Of a stretch of 63,884 nt of DNA, positions 39,338 to 49,587 are shown piece by piece. The notes beneath the pieces are model-generated. The model worked only from the letters and a program-made list of their open reading frames with translations, was not told the origin of the DNA and ran no database searches. The stretch comes from Yersinia vastinensis. GTDB lineage: Bacteria > Pseudomonadota > Gammaproteobacteria > Enterobacterales > Enterobacteriaceae. How positions within the stretch are numbered: the stretch's first letter is position 1; each line of letters begins with the position of its first letter. The position numbers and the translations under genes are program-made. The stretch is from the NCBI RefSeq assembly GCF_902726565.1, contig NZ_CACVAF010000016.1, positions 1 to 63,884 on the forward strand, read 5' to 3'.

Positions 39338-40153
39338 ATGTTAGCCACCCAACAGTTAGGTTTCAGTTATCAGGATGAGCAGGTCTTGCATGATTTGACG
39401 CTCGATTTCAGCCAGCATGCGGTCACCGGTGTCTTGGGAGCGAATGGTTGTGGTAAGTCGACGTTGTTTATGAACCTGACCGGCATTTTGCAACCAGAGC
39501 AAGGTGCTGTGTTGTGGCAAGGCCAACCGCTAAGTTATAAAAAAGCCCATCTGCGTGAGCTACGCCAGCGGGTGACGACGGTATTTCAGGACCCAGAACA
39601 GCAGATTTTTTATACCGATATCGACAGTGATATTGCTTTCAGTCTACGCAATCTTGGTATGCCAGAAGCGGTGATCGCCGAGCGCGTTGACCGGGCGCTG
39701 ACCTTGGTCGACGCGCAGAGTTTTCGCCATAAATCTATTCAACATCTGAGTCATGGCCAGAAAAAACGTGTGGCCATTGCGGGTGCCTTGGTCATGGAAG
39801 CGGAGTATCTGCTGCTGGATGAACCCACCGCTGGGCTGGACCCGGCTGGGCGGCAGCACATGATAACTATCATTGAACGCATTGTGGCGGAGGGAAAACG
39901 GGTTATTCTCTCCAGCCATGATATCGATTTGATTTATAAGGTTTGTGATTATCTTTATGTCTTATCGCATGGTCATTTGATGATTGCAGGTGAAACCACC
40001 GAGGTGTTCCTGCAACAAGATAAATTGCAAGCTGCCGGGCTGGTTCAGCCATGGTTGGTGAAAATGCATAGTGAGCTGGGCTTACCACTGTGTAAAACCG
40101 AAGAACAACTTTTTGCGTTGATGCGTCAGCGTGAAGCGGAGGAAGTGCGATGA
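39338..40153 (+). CDS. cbiO: CbiO, cobalt ECF transporter ATPase
   Basis: This 271-residue ABC ATPase has Walker [10 protein letters not shown], signature [13 protein letters not shown] and Walker [14 protein letters not shown]. The start is taken at the ATG at 39338 because the AGGAG site (39330-39334) touches the in-frame TTG at 39335 and leaves no spacing. It overlaps cbiP by 4 bases. Confidence 0.94.
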   Translation: MLATQQLGFSYQDEQVLHDLTLDFSQHAVTGVLGANGCGKSTLFMNLTGILQPEQGAVLWQGQPLSYKKAHLRELRQRVTTVFQDPEQQIFYTDIDSDIAFSLRNLGMPEAVIAERVDRALTLVDAQSFRHKSIQHLSHGQKKRVAIAGALVMEAEYLLLDEPTAGLDPAGRQHMITIIERIVAEGKRVILSSHDIDLIYKVCDYLYVLSHGHLMIAGETTEVFLQQDKLQAAGLVQPWLVKMHSELGLPLCKTEEQLFALMRQREAEEVR

Positions 40154-41703
40154 ATCAGTCTGCGGTGAAATTATCAATAATGGTGCAAGGCACGGCCTCG
40201 GATGTCGGTAAGAGTGTGTTGGTGGCAGGGCTGTGCCGCATTTTTAGGCAAGATGGTTATCGCTGTGCCCCCTTTAAATCGCAGAATATGGCACTTAATT
40301 CGGGGATTACACCGCAGGGTGAAGAGATGGGGCGCGCTCAGATTTTTCAAGCAGAAGCCGCAGGAATTGCCCCGGATGTCCGTATGAATCCCGTACTGCT
40401 CAAACCCACCAGTGACCGCAAAGCACAAGTGGTGCTGATGGGCAAAGTAGCCTGCAATATGGATGCCGTGGAGTATCACCAATACAAGCCGCAGTTGCAG
40501 CAGCAAATCAGCGAGGTTTACCACAGTCTGGCCAATGAGTATGACATCATGGTGCTGGAGGGGGCGGGTAGCCCAGCAGAAATTAACCTGCGCGATCGTG
40601 ATATCGTCAATATGGGCATGGCGGCTATAGCCGATGCCCCTGTTTTATTAGTGGCCGATATCGATCGCGGCGGTGTATTTGCATCTATTTATGGCACTTT
40701 AGCGTTACTGCATCCACATGAAAAAGCGCGAGTCAAAGGTGTCATCATCAATAAATTTCGTGGTGATATTGCGTTATTAAAGCCCGGCTTGGAGCAGATT
40801 GAAGCCCTAACCAATGTGCCTGTTTTGGGCGTGATGCCGTGGTTGGATATTGATTTGGAAGATGAAGACGGCGTTGCTCTGCAAAATGGTAAATATCATG
40901 GTGCGGCGGAAAAGGCGCTAGATATCGCCGTTATTCGTCTGCCGCACATTGCCAATTTTACCGATTTTAATGCACTGGCCGCTCAGCCAGATGTACGCGT
41001 GCGCTATGTTTCTCAACTCTCGGCATTAGGGCAACCAGATCTGATTATCTTGCCGGGTAGCAAGAATACATTGGGTGATTTGCAATGGTTGCACCACAGT
41101 GGGCTGGCGACAGCATTGCTGGCACTGCATCAAGAAGGCGTGCCAGTGATGGGGATCTGTGGTGGTTACCAGATGTTGGGTAAACGTATCATTGATGGGG
41201 TGGAGTCGGAACTTGATCAGATGGACGGCTTGGGGCTGTTGGACGTTGAAACCCAATTTGCACAGGATAAAGTCACTACGCGAGTGAGTGGTTATTGCCA
41301 GATTGACCTGCCGGGTATGTTAGCCGCCTGTGGTGATCGACCACTTGAGGGGTATGAAATTCATATGGGAGCCTCCCATCTTGGAGCGGATGCTATGCCA
41401 TTTGCGCGCTTGACGTTACGCAACGGGCAAGCGGAGCACTGGGTAGATGGCGCGGTGAACACGGACGGCACGGTATTGGGCAGTTATATTCATGGTCTGT
41501 TCGACAGCCACTTCTTTACCCGCGCACTGCTGAACAATCTACGACAACGTAAAGGGCTGGCAGCCTTTGATGGCCTGACAGTGGATTATGGCGAACATAA
41601 AAAACAGCAGTTCGATATTCTGGCAGAACAGATGCGACAGCATATTGATATTGATAGAATTTTCACCTTAATGACAACCCACCAGCAGGAGTGTTCGCAG
41701 TGA
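40150..41703 (+). CDS. cbiP: CbiP, cobyric acid synthase
   Basis: This 517-residue enzyme adds four amides (b, d, e, g) to adenosylcobyrinic acid a,c-diamide with glutamine and ATP. The N-terminal [16 protein letters not shown]-loop and KSQNMALNS are followed by the amidotransferase domain with [10 protein letters not shown] (catalytic cysteine) and ending near GSYIHGLFD. It starts inside the cbiO stop (ATGA). Confidence 0.96.
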   Translation: MNQSAVKLSIMVQGTASDVGKSVLVAGLCRIFRQDGYRCAPFKSQNMALNSGITPQGEEMGRAQIFQAEAAGIAPDVRMNPVLLKPTSDRKAQVVLMGKVACNMDAVEYHQYKPQLQQQISEVYHSLANEYDIMVLEGAGSPAEINLRDRDIVNMGMAAIADAPVLLVADIDRGGVFASIYGTLALLHPHEKARVKGVIINKFRGDIALLKPGLEQIEALTNVPVLGVMPWLDIDLEDEDGVALQNGKYHGAAEKALDIAVIRLPHIANFTDFNALAAQPDVRVRYVSQLSALGQPDLIILPGSKNTLGDLQWLHHSGLATALLALHQEGVPVMGICGGYQMLGKRIIDGVESELDQMDGLGLLDVETQFAQDKVTTRVSGYCQIDLPGMLAACGDRPLEGYEIHMGASHLGADAMPFARLTLRNGQAEHWVDGAVNTDGTVLGSYIHGLFDSHFFTRALLNNLRQRKGLAAFDGLTVDYGEHKKQQFDILAEQMRQHIDIDRIFTLMTTHQQECSQ

Positions 41704-42245
41704 TTTTGATTACCGGTGGGGCGCGCAGCGGCAAAAGTTCGCTAGCGGAACGTTTGGCAGCACAGACGTGTGAGCGGGTATTTTACATCGCCACCTCCGT
41801 GGTCACTGATGCTGAAATGGCCGAGCGAGTAGCATTACATCGCGCCAGTCGCCCCGCATATTGGCGGACGTGGGAAGGGTATCGCGACTTAGGCACGGTG
41901 ATAGATCAACAGCTAGACCCCGATGAAGCGGTAATGCTGGAATGTATTACTACGCTTATTACCAATCTATTATTCGAGTTGGCGGGTGATACCTCGCCGG
42001 AGCAAATGGATTTTGCTGTGTTGGAGGTGGGCATTCAGCAGCAGATTACTGATCTGCTGGCTGCGTGCGCCCGTAGCCGTGCGCCTATTTATCTTGTCAC
42101 TAATGAGTTGGGCATGGGGATTGTGCCGGAAAACCGGCTGGCACGGCATTTTCGTGATATTGCGGGCCGAGTCAACCAGCGTTTGGCGGCAGCGGCTGAC
42201 GAAGTGTTCTTAGTGGTTTCAGGTATTGAGGTAAAGATTAAATGA
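41700..42245 (+). CDS. cobU: CobU, adenosylcobinamide kinase / guanylyltransferase
   Basis: This 181-residue bifunctional enzyme phosphorylates adenosylcobinamide and makes its GDP derivative. The P-loop is [12 protein letters not shown]. The start is a GTG at 41700: AGGAG at 41686-41690 is nine bases upstream, whereas the in-frame GTG at 41691 directly abuts that site. The result has the expected length. It overlaps the cbiP stop by 4 bases (GTGA). Confidence 0.94.
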   Translation: MILITGGARSGKSSLAERLAAQTCERVFYIATSVVTDAEMAERVALHRASRPAYWRTWEGYRDLGTVIDQQLDPDEAVMLECITTLITNLLFELAGDTSPEQMDFAVLEVGIQQQITDLLAACARSRAPIYLVTNELGMGIVPENRLARHFRDIAGRVNQRLAAAADEVFLVVSGIEVKIK

Positions 42246-42988
42246 GTTTGCGTCTGTTTCTCGCCACATTGCAGTTTATGACCCGTATTCCGGTGCCGGA
42301 GCGCTGGACACAGGGGCTGGCGATGGATAACTACGAACGTGGCATTGTGGGTTTCCCCTTTATTGGTCTGATTGTTGGTGTGATTGGTGGGGCGGTTTTT
42401 ACCTTGCTGGCACCTTGGTGCGGTGTGCCGCTGGCGGCGTTGGGTTATGTTTTGGCACTGGCCTTGATTACCGGTGCTTTTCATCTTGATGGGCTGGCTG
42501 ATACCTGTGATGGGGTCTTTTCTGCTCGCAAACGCGAGCAAATGCTGGAGATCATGCGTGATAGCCGACTCGGTACTAACGGCGGCTTGGCGCTAATTTT
42601 TATCGTCGTGGCCAAGGTGCTGGTGGTCAGTGAACTGGCACTGCGTGATGAGTCGATGTTTGCCATGCTAACGGCGGCCTCGGTGGCTGGGCGCACGGTG
42701 ATTGTTCTGCTGATGTACCGCCAGCGTTATGCTCGTGAAGGCAACGGGCTTGGCAATATTTATATCGGCAAAGTCACCGGCCGACAAACCGTGGTGACCT
42801 TGGTGGGTGGCGCGATACTGACCCTATTGCTCGGCAACAGTGCAGCATTGTGGGCGTTGATCATCACTGTAGTGGTGGTATTGCTGTTGGCAACTTATTT
42901 GCGCCGGCGTTTAGGTGGACAAACCGGCGACACGCTGGGCGCGGCAGCCGAAGTGGGGGAGTTTGTCTTCTTGCTGGCACTGCTATAA
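42242..42988 (+). CDS. cobS: CobS, cobalamin (5'-phosphate) synthase
   Basis: This 248-residue inner-membrane protein joins adenosylcobinamide-GDP to alpha-ribazole phosphate. The [15 protein letters not shown] motif is the conserved metal-binding region of the family, and [13 protein letters not shown] follows. About six hydrophobic segments are seen. It overlaps cobU at ATGA. Confidence 0.95.
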   Translation: MSLRLFLATLQFMTRIPVPERWTQGLAMDNYERGIVGFPFIGLIVGVIGGAVFTLLAPWCGVPLAALGYVLALALITGAFHLDGLADTCDGVFSARKREQMLEIMRDSRLGTNGGLALIFIVVAKVLVVSELALRDESMFAMLTAASVAGRTVIVLLMYRQRYAREGNGLGNIYIGKVTGRQTVVTLVGGAILTLLLGNSAALWALIITVVVVLLLATYLRRRLGGQTGDTLGAAAEVGEFVFLLALL

Positions 42989-43008
42989 CCACATTTAATG
43001 AGGCAGTT

Positions 43009-43644
43009 ATGCGACTTTTTTTGGTGCGTCATGGGCAAACAGAAGCCAATTTGCGCGGTGTATTTTGTGGCCTGACCGATGTGGCTCTTACCCCGCAAGG
43101 TGTGGAGCAGGCCGGAGAGGTTGCAGGTTGGCTGGCTAATGTGGATTTCACACACAGTGTCAGCAGCCAGCTTATACGCGCGCGCCATACGGCCGATATC
43201 GTGCTGGCAGGCCATCCATTGAAGGCCAACACCGATGCTCAATTGAATGAGATGAATTTTGGTGAGTGGGAGATGCGCCATCACCAGGATTTACAACGGG
43301 AAGACCCTGATGCGTGGGCCGTTTGGGTTGCCGATTGGCAGCAAGCCAGTCCCACCGGCGGAGAGTCTTTTTCACAATTTTCGACCCGGATAGAAGGGGT
43401 GGTCCAACCCCTTCTATCCGCAGCAACTACATCAGATCATCGCCAAGATAACAATCAGTTATTGGTTGCCCATCAGGGGGTATTAAGCCTGATGTTGGCG
43501 CGCTTACTGTTAATGCCGGCGAGCGCGATGTGGCATTTTCATTTTGAACAGGGGGCATACAGTGTGTTGGAGATCCATGAAGGATTTGTCACGCTGCGTG
43601 CGTTGAACAGCCGGGCTGCTTGGCAGTCTGCAAACAGAGATTAA
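43009..43644 (+). CDS. cobC: CobC, alpha-ribazole/cobalamin 5'-phosphate phosphatase
   Basis: This 211-residue histidine phosphatase of the phosphoglycerate-mutase family has [14 protein letters not shown] with the phospho-accepting histidine, and [11 protein letters not shown] with the second histidine. The start at 43009 has GAGG five bases upstream; the frame is open further back only because it runs over cobS. In Salmonella cobC is next to cobD outside the cob operon, so its place here between cobS and cobT differs. Confidence 0.93.
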   Translation: MRLFLVRHGQTEANLRGVFCGLTDVALTPQGVEQAGEVAGWLANVDFTHSVSSQLIRARHTADIVLAGHPLKANTDAQLNEMNFGEWEMRHHQDLQREDPDAWAVWVADWQQASPTGGESFSQFSTRIEGVVQPLLSAATTSDHRQDNNQLLVAHQGVLSLMLARLLLMPASAMWHFHFEQGAYSVLEIHEGFVTLRALNSRAAWQSANRD

Positions 43645-43648
43645 ACCC

Positions 43649-44707
43649 ATGCAAACACTTTCATCCGTCCTACGCACCATTTCGCCGCTTGATAGCAAGG
43701 CGATGACTCGCACCAAAGAACGACTCGATGGCCTGCTTAAGCCCCCCGGCAGTTTGGGGCGGTTGGAGCAGTTAGCTGTACAATTGGCCGGGATGCGTGG
43801 TCTGTATGGTCATCAAGTCTGCCGTAAGCAAGTTATCGTGATGGCGGCTGATCACGGTGTTTATGATGAAGGTGTCGCCGTCTCGCCACGTGTAGTGACG
43901 ATGGTTCAGGCACTCAATATGGTGAAAGGTGTCACCGGAGTTTGTGTATTGGCCGCCAATGCCGGAGCTGAAGTTAAAATTGTCGATGTGGGCATTGATT
44001 GCGATGAATTGCCCGGTGTTCTCAATATGAAAGTGGCCCGTGGCACCGGTAATATTGCCCGTGAAGCAGCCATGACCCGCCAGCAGGCTGAAGATTTACT
44101 GCTGGCCAGTGCCATGCTCACATTGCGACAGGCTGCAGATGGGGTGAAAGTTTTCGCTGTAGGGGAACTGGGAATGGCGAACACCACGCCAGCGGCGGCG
44201 ATGGTCAGTGTCTTTACCGATAGCGACCCACAGCTGGTGGTGGGGATTGGGGCAAACTTCCCCACGGATCAACTGCATCACAAAGTTGCTGTAGTGCGGC
44301 GTGCCATCGAAACTAACCAACCCGATGGCAGTGATGGGATTGACGTACTGGCTAAAGTGGGAGGATTTGACTTGGTGGGCATGACTGGGGTCATGCTGGG
44401 AGCAGCTGCCGCAGGATTGCCGGTCATTTTGGATGGTTTTCTCTCTTATGCTTCAGCCTTGGCTGCATGTCGCATTGCGCCCGGTGTACGTGATTATCTG
44501 ATTCCCTCTCATTTATCGGCAGAAAAAGGTGCAGTGATTGCCTTGAGTCATTTGCAGCTCGAACCCTATTTGCAAATGGGCATGCGGTTAGGTGAGGGCA
44601 GCGGTGCGGCACTTGCCATGCATTTAGTGGATGCCGCCTGCGCGATGTACAACAATATGGGATCACTGGCCGAGAGTAATATTGAGTTACCCGCAAATGG
44701 GGGGTGA
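43649..44707 (+). CDS. cobT: CobT, nicotinate-nucleotide:dimethylbenzimidazole phosphoribosyltransferase
   Basis: This 352-residue enzyme activates the lower ligand by making alpha-ribazole phosphate. [10 protein letters not shown] near the N-terminus, [13 protein letters not shown], and [14 protein letters not shown] with the catalytic glutamate are all visible. It is the last gene of the cob operon. No clear terminator is seen in the 20 bases before the convergent isomerase gene. Confidence 0.96.
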   Translation: MQTLSSVLRTISPLDSKAMTRTKERLDGLLKPPGSLGRLEQLAVQLAGMRGLYGHQVCRKQVIVMAADHGVYDEGVAVSPRVVTMVQALNMVKGVTGVCVLAANAGAEVKIVDVGIDCDELPGVLNMKVARGTGNIAREAAMTRQQAEDLLLASAMLTLRQAADGVKVFAVGELGMANTTPAAAMVSVFTDSDPQLVVGIGANFPTDQLHHKVAVVRRAIETNQPDGSDGIDVLAKVGGFDLVGMTGVMLGAAAAGLPVILDGFLSYASALAACRIAPGVRDYLIPSHLSAEKGAVIALSHLQLEPYLQMGMRLGEGSGAALAMHLVDAACAMYNNMGSLAESNIELPANGG

Positions 44708-44727
44708 GCCGTTGGGCTACATCGTGT

Positions 44728-45591
44728 TTAGCATTGTGGCTGATATTGAGTTTTAGACATCAGCGGTTTTGCCACGGATAACTGACGCAGTCGCTGAATA
44801 AATGGCCCCGACTCCTCAATGACTACCTCTGCTGATGGCCTGTTGAGGCACTCCAATGAGATGGCACCTTGATAGCCGCAATGCAGCAGTTGTCGATAGA
44901 TATCATCGAAAGAGAGATGACCATAACCCGGAAATGCGCGATTAGAGTCGGCAAAATGCACATGGCGCAGCCGGGTTCCCATCAATTGGATTGCGGATGC
45001 AAAATGTGGGTCTTCAATATTGGCATGAAACACATCCCATAGAATACCGACATGAGATGGTGCGCCAATGAAATCAACGAATGACACCATCTCGGCAGCA
45101 TTATTGAGATGCTCCATCTCGTAGCGGTTGAGAGCTTCGATAATCAGGGTAACGCCACATTTTTGGGCATAATCCAGACAAGGGCTTAATCCTTGAGCTA
45201 GCAAATGGCGATAGTGTTCCGCATTGAGGGGATATCCTGCGGCGCGCAATGAACCAATGGTGACATAAGAGCCGAGTATTGCAGCGGCATCAATATGGCG
45301 ATAAATCCGTTGCTGAGTGCGCTGAAGTACCTCGGGGTCTTTAGCCAACAACGACAGTCCTTCTCGCTTACGTGCCTGACCGCTGGCAATCGTTGTACAC
45401 TCCAAACCCTGTCTAGCGAGTGCTTTGGCGATGGTTTGGATATCAATATCGTTATAATCGGCAATACACAACTCCGCGGCGTCAAAGCCGCTCTTTTTTA
45501 ACCACGCCAGCCCTAGATGAAAGTCTGTGGCACTGAAAGGGGAAAAAATAGCGTCATATTGGCAGGTGAGCGTGGCACTAAATTTAATCAT
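44728..45591 (-). CDS. Xylose-isomerase-like TIM-barrel sugar isomerase/epimerase
   Basis: This 287-residue protein has the AP-endonuclease-2/xylose-isomerase-like fold. Probable metal ligands appear in the expected order: Glu in IIEALNRYE, Asp in ILWDVFHAN, His in RHVHFAD and Glu in ISLECLNR. Such enzymes interconvert keto- and aldo-sugars or epimerise keto-sugars. It is the last gene of the pectin-like operon; its substrate, probably a uronate or keto-acid sugar, is inferred only from neighbours. Confidence 0.85.
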   Translation of the reverse strand: MIKFSATLTCQYDAIFSPFSATDFHLGLAWLKKSGFDAAELCIADYNDIDIQTIAKALARQGLECTTIASGQARKREGLSLLAKDPEVLQRTQQRIYRHIDAAAILGSYVTIGSLRAAGYPLNAEHYRHLLAQGLSPCLDYAQKCGVTLIIEALNRYEMEHLNNAAEMVSFVDFIGAPSHVGILWDVFHANIEDPHFASAIQLMGTRLRHVHFADSNRAFPGYGHLSFDDIYRQLLHCGYQGAISLECLNRPSAEVVIEESGPFIQRLRQLSVAKPLMSKTQYQPQC

Positions 45592-45623
45592 ATTCTCATT
45601 CCATGGAAAAAGAGTAGAGCCTT

Positions 45624-45646
45624 GCTCCCCGACGTTATCGGGGAGC
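45624..45646 (-). other. Intercistronic stem-loop after the TogB-like gene
   Basis: A perfect 9-bp stem, GCTCCCCGA (45624-45632) and TCGGGGAGC (45638-45646) with a 5-base loop, lies in the 88-base gap between the binding-protein stop and the isomerase start. No T run follows on the minus strand, so it more likely protects the upstream mRNA or causes partial attenuation than ends transcription. Confidence 0.6.
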
Positions 45647-45679
45647 CTGTGACGGAGTCATTATTGGCAAAGATGTGCG

Positions 45680-46963
45680 TTATTTCATGGCGCGCTTCAT
45701 AATTCGCTCGGCATTTTTGGCAAAAGAAGATGCAGCCTCTTTAACGGATAAATCACCTTGGTCGATCTTTTGAATCGTTTCGTGGTAGAGCGATACAAAC
45801 TGTGGGTAATCGAAATAAGGGGAAGTCGGAACATTGTGGGGTAGCGCCATAAATGATTTCAGCCCCGCGACAGCGATACTGCTCTCCTGAATTGCGCCGT
45901 CTTGTACCAATTGCTGATAGGCTTTTTCACTTAGCGGAACACCTCTCTCCAGCCCCATCGCTTTAATCCCTTCAGGTTCATTCATCAGGAAGTTAACCAG
46001 TAAGGCAGCCTCTTCAGGGTGTTTGGTCGTCCGGCTGATACTGAACATCATCGTCGGTTTAAAGAATAGGCCTGCATCTTTAGCTCCCGGCAACATGAAA
46101 AATGGCCCTAGTTCGAGTTTGTTGTACGGCGGCTGTAGGCTGTTTTCATACATGGTGGCGTTGGTATTCCACATATAGATTCCACCCCAAGTTCCGTTAA
46201 TCCAAGGCTTCATTTCCCAAGTGTTGGCTTTTCCGTAGGAGGCCAATACGCGCATGGAAGGGAAGACATGGCTGTCGACCAGATCTTTATACAGTTGGAA
46301 AAACTCTTCCCACTGAGCAGGGGTGTAATTGAATTTTCCGGTTTGCTCATCAATGGCGGAGATAGTGTATTTCTGCGCCATATAAGAGTGCAGAAGCGTC
46401 AGCGACTCCATATAGTCCAGAACCAATGGATAGCTATTGTCATTCTTGGCTTTAAAGGCCATTCCTGCGGCTTTCAGCTCATCCCAACTTTGGGGATAGG
46501 CGACCCCCGTCTCTTCCCAGAGTTTTTTATTGTAATAGAAACTGCGAGCAGTCATTGCCACCGGGATACCGTTGAGTTTGTCATTGACCGTCACGCTCTT
46601 TAACGACTCAGGTTCATATTGCGTCAGATCCAGTGTCTTGCCGAGCTTACGCAGGTCATAAAACCCTGAGCCATCTTTGGAAAAGATCGGCAGCCAGTTC
46701 CAGTTAGTTTGGATAACATCCGGCTCTTTTCCACCGGCAATCTGGGTGGTAAAACGTGATAGATAACCCTCCCAACCGGCGTATTCTGCCTGCACTTTGA
46801 TGTTGGGGTGTTGCTGCTCAAATGCTTTTATTGCCTGAAGTGTTGCCTGATGGCGGCTATTCCCCCCCCACCATGAGAATCTTAATTCTACATCTTCTGC
46901 TTGTACGATACCGGAGGTGGCGAGTAACAACATTGCGGCAATGGTTCTTGGTGTCTTTAACAT
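45680..46963 (-). CDS. TogB-like periplasmic oligogalacturonide-binding protein (CUT1 family)
   Basis: This 427-residue extracellular solute-binding protein family 1 member has a signal peptide cleaved about after VQA (residue 22). The mature start DVELRFSWWGGNSRHQATL and the NWNWLPIFSKDGSGFYDL region resemble TogB of pectin-degrading enterobacteria, which binds oligogalacturonides. In this window no TogMN permease or TogA ATPase accompanies it, so it must borrow an ABC channel encoded elsewhere. It may be a paralogue of a TogB at another locus. Ligand preference could differ. Confidence 0.85.
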   Translation of the reverse strand: MLKTPRTIAAMLLLATSGIVQAEDVELRFSWWGGNSRHQATLQAIKAFEQQHPNIKVQAEYAGWEGYLSRFTTQIAGGKEPDVIQTNWNWLPIFSKDGSGFYDLRKLGKTLDLTQYEPESLKSVTVNDKLNGIPVAMTARSFYYNKKLWEETGVAYPQSWDELKAAGMAFKAKNDNSYPLVLDYMESLTLLHSYMAQKYTISAIDEQTGKFNYTPAQWEEFFQLYKDLVDSHVFPSMRVLASYGKANTWEMKPWINGTWGGIYMWNTNATMYENSLQPPYNKLELGPFFMLPGAKDAGLFFKPTMMFSISRTTKHPEEAALLVNFLMNEPEGIKAMGLERGVPLSEKAYQQLVQDGAIQESSIAVAGLKSFMALPHNVPTSPYFDYPQFVSLYHETIQKIDQGDLSVKEAASSFAKNAERIMKRAMK

Positions 46964-46981
46964 AGCTAAACCCTCTTATTA

Positions 46982-48157
46982 TTATTGAATACTGTCGAGA
47001 ATTGAGTCGGGAAGAGTGGCTAGGTACAACGCAGGCTGACCATCTTTATCCGAGGAGAACAACACGCTTTTCTCATCGGGAGTGAAAGAAGGGTGAGGAT
47101 GGGTGACCTGACGGTCGCCATCAAGTACGGCCCACGAACTGCTGTGCTTGGCTATCCTGTGAGTCTGCTTGTTTTTCAGATCGAAAAGATAAAGATAAGG
47201 GTCTGTGGCATCGCCATAGTTGTCATTGTCGACGATATCAATAGGTTTTCCAGAACCATCACCGACGGCCAATTGCCCATTATCATTGCTCATCACATGC
47301 GAGCAGGGTGGCATTGCCACGATCTTTTCATCCAGTCCAGAATCGGGATTGACCCGGCATAGATAGCGTACCGGACTGTCTTTGACATAGGTAACGTACA
47401 TCATGGCGGAACCATCGGGCACCCAAAACTCGTGAGTATAACTTTCCCCTGGTGTGGGCTGTTTAACCTTACGAATATGGCTTCCATCTTCATTCATCAG
47501 CCACATTCGGGTATCTACCCGATCCAGTGGCCCTTCATGGCAAAATGCTACGGTATTATCATCATATGGACGGTAGATAGGATGACCCAACCACTGGTTT
47601 TCCTGTAATAACGTGGTGCGCTGCCCTGTGTGCAAATCGACTCGAATGACCCGGCAGAGTGGCTGCTCTTCGTAAAACTGTTGGAATACCGTCCAGTCGC
47701 TGACGGGCCGCCAACTATCGCGGTGGATTTCCACACCCACCAGCTTGGTGCAGTCGGAGTTAGCGACCCACGTGCCATAACCGACCCACTCATCAGCCAC
47801 CTGATATACCGCGACCTCTGATAAGTCCTGTAACGTCACGCGCATTAAATGACGCTCACTTTTTACGTAGTAGAGGTACTGCTCGTCAGGTGAGAGGAAT
47901 CCACCAAAGGTGTTATCACCCGGGCCTTCGGTCAATTGAGTCGCTATACCGCTGGATAACTCCAGCCGGTAATAATTGCGAAATCCGTCAAATTCCGCCG
48001 CGAAAATCAGTGCGCGCCCTTCGTCCAGAAAACACTTTTGGTAGAAGTAATTACGATGACAGATTACGTTGGGTGGTGTCAGTCTGGTGACACGCGAGCC
48101 AGTATCTTGATCGATGTACTCATGATATTCGAGTGGGTAAATGTCGCCCTTGGCCAT
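46982..48157 (-). CDS. Oligogalacturonate-lyase-like enzyme (PL22 family)
   Basis: This 391-residue seven-bladed beta-propeller protein resembles oligogalacturonate lyase (Ogl), a cytoplasmic enzyme that cleaves short, often unsaturated galacturonides to 5-keto-4-deoxyuronate. SRVTRLTPP, CHRNYFYQKCF, GDNTFGGFLSPDEQYLYYV, YTHEFWVPDG and QVTHPHPSFTPDE carry the histidines that form the metal site of the family. There is no signal peptide. It is probably a diverged second copy; exact substrate is uncertain. It lies 18 bases before the binding-protein gene. Confidence 0.85.
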   Translation of the reverse strand: MAKGDIYPLEYHEYIDQDTGSRVTRLTPPNVICHRNYFYQKCFLDEGRALIFAAEFDGFRNYYRLELSSGIATQLTEGPGDNTFGGFLSPDEQYLYYVKSERHLMRVTLQDLSEVAVYQVADEWVGYGTWVANSDCTKLVGVEIHRDSWRPVSDWTVFQQFYEEQPLCRVIRVDLHTGQRTTLLQENQWLGHPIYRPYDDNTVAFCHEGPLDRVDTRMWLMNEDGSHIRKVKQPTPGESYTHEFWVPDGSAMMYVTYVKDSPVRYLCRVNPDSGLDEKIVAMPPCSHVMSNDNGQLAVGDGSGKPIDIVDNDNYGDATDPYLYLFDLKNKQTHRIAKHSSSWAVLDGDRQVTHPHPSFTPDEKSVLFSSDKDGQPALYLATLPDSILDSIQ

Positions 48158-48160
48158 TGG

Positions 48161-49471
48161 TTATTGCTCCCTGTTGTGCCGCGACAGAAGTTTTCTGCCA
48201 ACGGGTAATTGATCGATAAAAATAGGTTGATTGCGCTGCATGGATAAATTGCCGCAAATGCCCGTTAGAATGGACATCGCCCCCGCATGACTATCCGCTC
48301 GTCGCTTGAGGGGATCCGGGCCGGGGTTGCCAAAGAGTTCTGCTAATATCAGGGCATCACCACCGCCATGCCCACCTTGTCCGTACTCCACCGCGATGTG
48401 TTCTGGCGCACCGAACATTGGATACCAAGTGATATCACAGTCCATTAAGCTGCCTTCTTCCTTACGTTCACCGCCACCATTGACGTAAGAGTTCTCCACC
48501 AGCTTCATTTCCAGCCGCCCTTTACTGCCATTGAAAGCGATGTTTAGTCCTTCCCACGGTTGATAGGCATTCAGGGAGTAGGTCAGCAGGGTCTTATTGC
48601 GGTACTTCACCATTACTGCCAATGTGTCTTCTATGCTGATGCCATCGCTAAATACGCTTTGATCACGTAAGTAGCCATCTTCGTGCTCGGCATCCAGATA
48701 CAGACTCTTGAGCATGTCTCGCTCTTCCATATGCAAAGCAAAGGGGTCGTTGAGTGCATGTGGATTGCGGTGGCAGCGCGGGTAAAACTCGGTCACTCCA
48801 CGGTTTTCGGCATTTTCCTTGCCATAAAAACGCAGGTCACCTTGAGCAAAGACAAACTCGGGTACGGAGTCGAGCCAGAAGTTGACCAAATCGAAATGGT
48901 GAGTAGATTTATGCACCAGCAACCCGCCACTGTTGCGTTTATCTCGATGCCAGCGACGAAAATAGTCGGCTCCGTGTTGAGTATTTAGTAGCCACTCAAA
49001 GTGTACTGAAAAGACCTCGCCAACCGTGCCGTTGAGAATTAACTCACGCAATTTGCTGTGGTGCGGTGCATATCGATAATTAAACGTGACGCGCAGATCG
49101 CGCCCCGTTTTCTCTACAGTGTCAACAATGGCCAGACAACGATCGGCATCAATTGTCATTGGTTTTTCTGTGATGACGTCGCACCCCAACTCCATGGCAC
49201 GAATGATGTAGTGATCGTGTGTGCGATCCACACTGGTGACAATGACGACATCGGGCCGATGTTGAGCAATCATCTGCTCGAAATCTGTGGCTTTCCATGT
49301 TGTTACTGCGGGATGGCCCCATTTCTCGAGATTGTGATTGGCATAATCCATGCGCGTCTGATTCGTGTCACACAGCGCAACCAGACGCGCCGTTGGTCGG
49401 TAAGTTGTGGCAATTGCCTCCAAATACATTCCCGAACGCCCACCGGCGCCAACCAGTGCATAGGTTTTCAT
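48161..49471 (-). CDS. Gfo/Idh/MocA-family oxidoreductase
   Basis: This 436-residue NAD(P)-dependent sugar oxidoreductase has a nucleotide loop ([15 protein letters not shown]), the EKPMT motif typical of the family, and a long C-terminal domain. The start at 49471 has AAGG eight bases upstream; the ATG at 49477 is too close to that site. It is the first gene of the minus-strand operon and probably oxidises or reduces a uronate or its derivative. It is longer than the usual 330-380 residues, like glycosidase-associated members. Confidence 0.85.
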   Translation of the reverse strand: MKTYALVGAGGRSGMYLEAIATTYRPTARLVALCDTNQTRMDYANHNLEKWGHPAVTTWKATDFEQMIAQHRPDVVIVTSVDRTHDHYIIRAMELGCDVITEKPMTIDADRCLAIVDTVEKTGRDLRVTFNYRYAPHHSKLRELILNGTVGEVFSVHFEWLLNTQHGADYFRRWHRDKRNSGGLLVHKSTHHFDLVNFWLDSVPEFVFAQGDLRFYGKENAENRGVTEFYPRCHRNPHALNDPFALHMEERDMLKSLYLDAEHEDGYLRDQSVFSDGISIEDTLAVMVKYRNKTLLTYSLNAYQPWEGLNIAFNGSKGRLEMKLVENSYVNGGGERKEEGSLMDCDITWYPMFGAPEHIAVEYGQGGHGGGDALILAELFGNPGPDPLKRRADSHAGAMSILTGICGNLSMQRNQPIFIDQLPVGRKLLSRHNREQ

Positions 49472-49587
49472 ACTCATTTCCTTTTTCCTTTCGCTCATTC
49501 ACAGGACTGCGATTGACTCACCACAACCCCCGTTCTACTATCCGTTCACTTGTATGACGTGCCCATACAGCTTGTAGGAGAACCATC

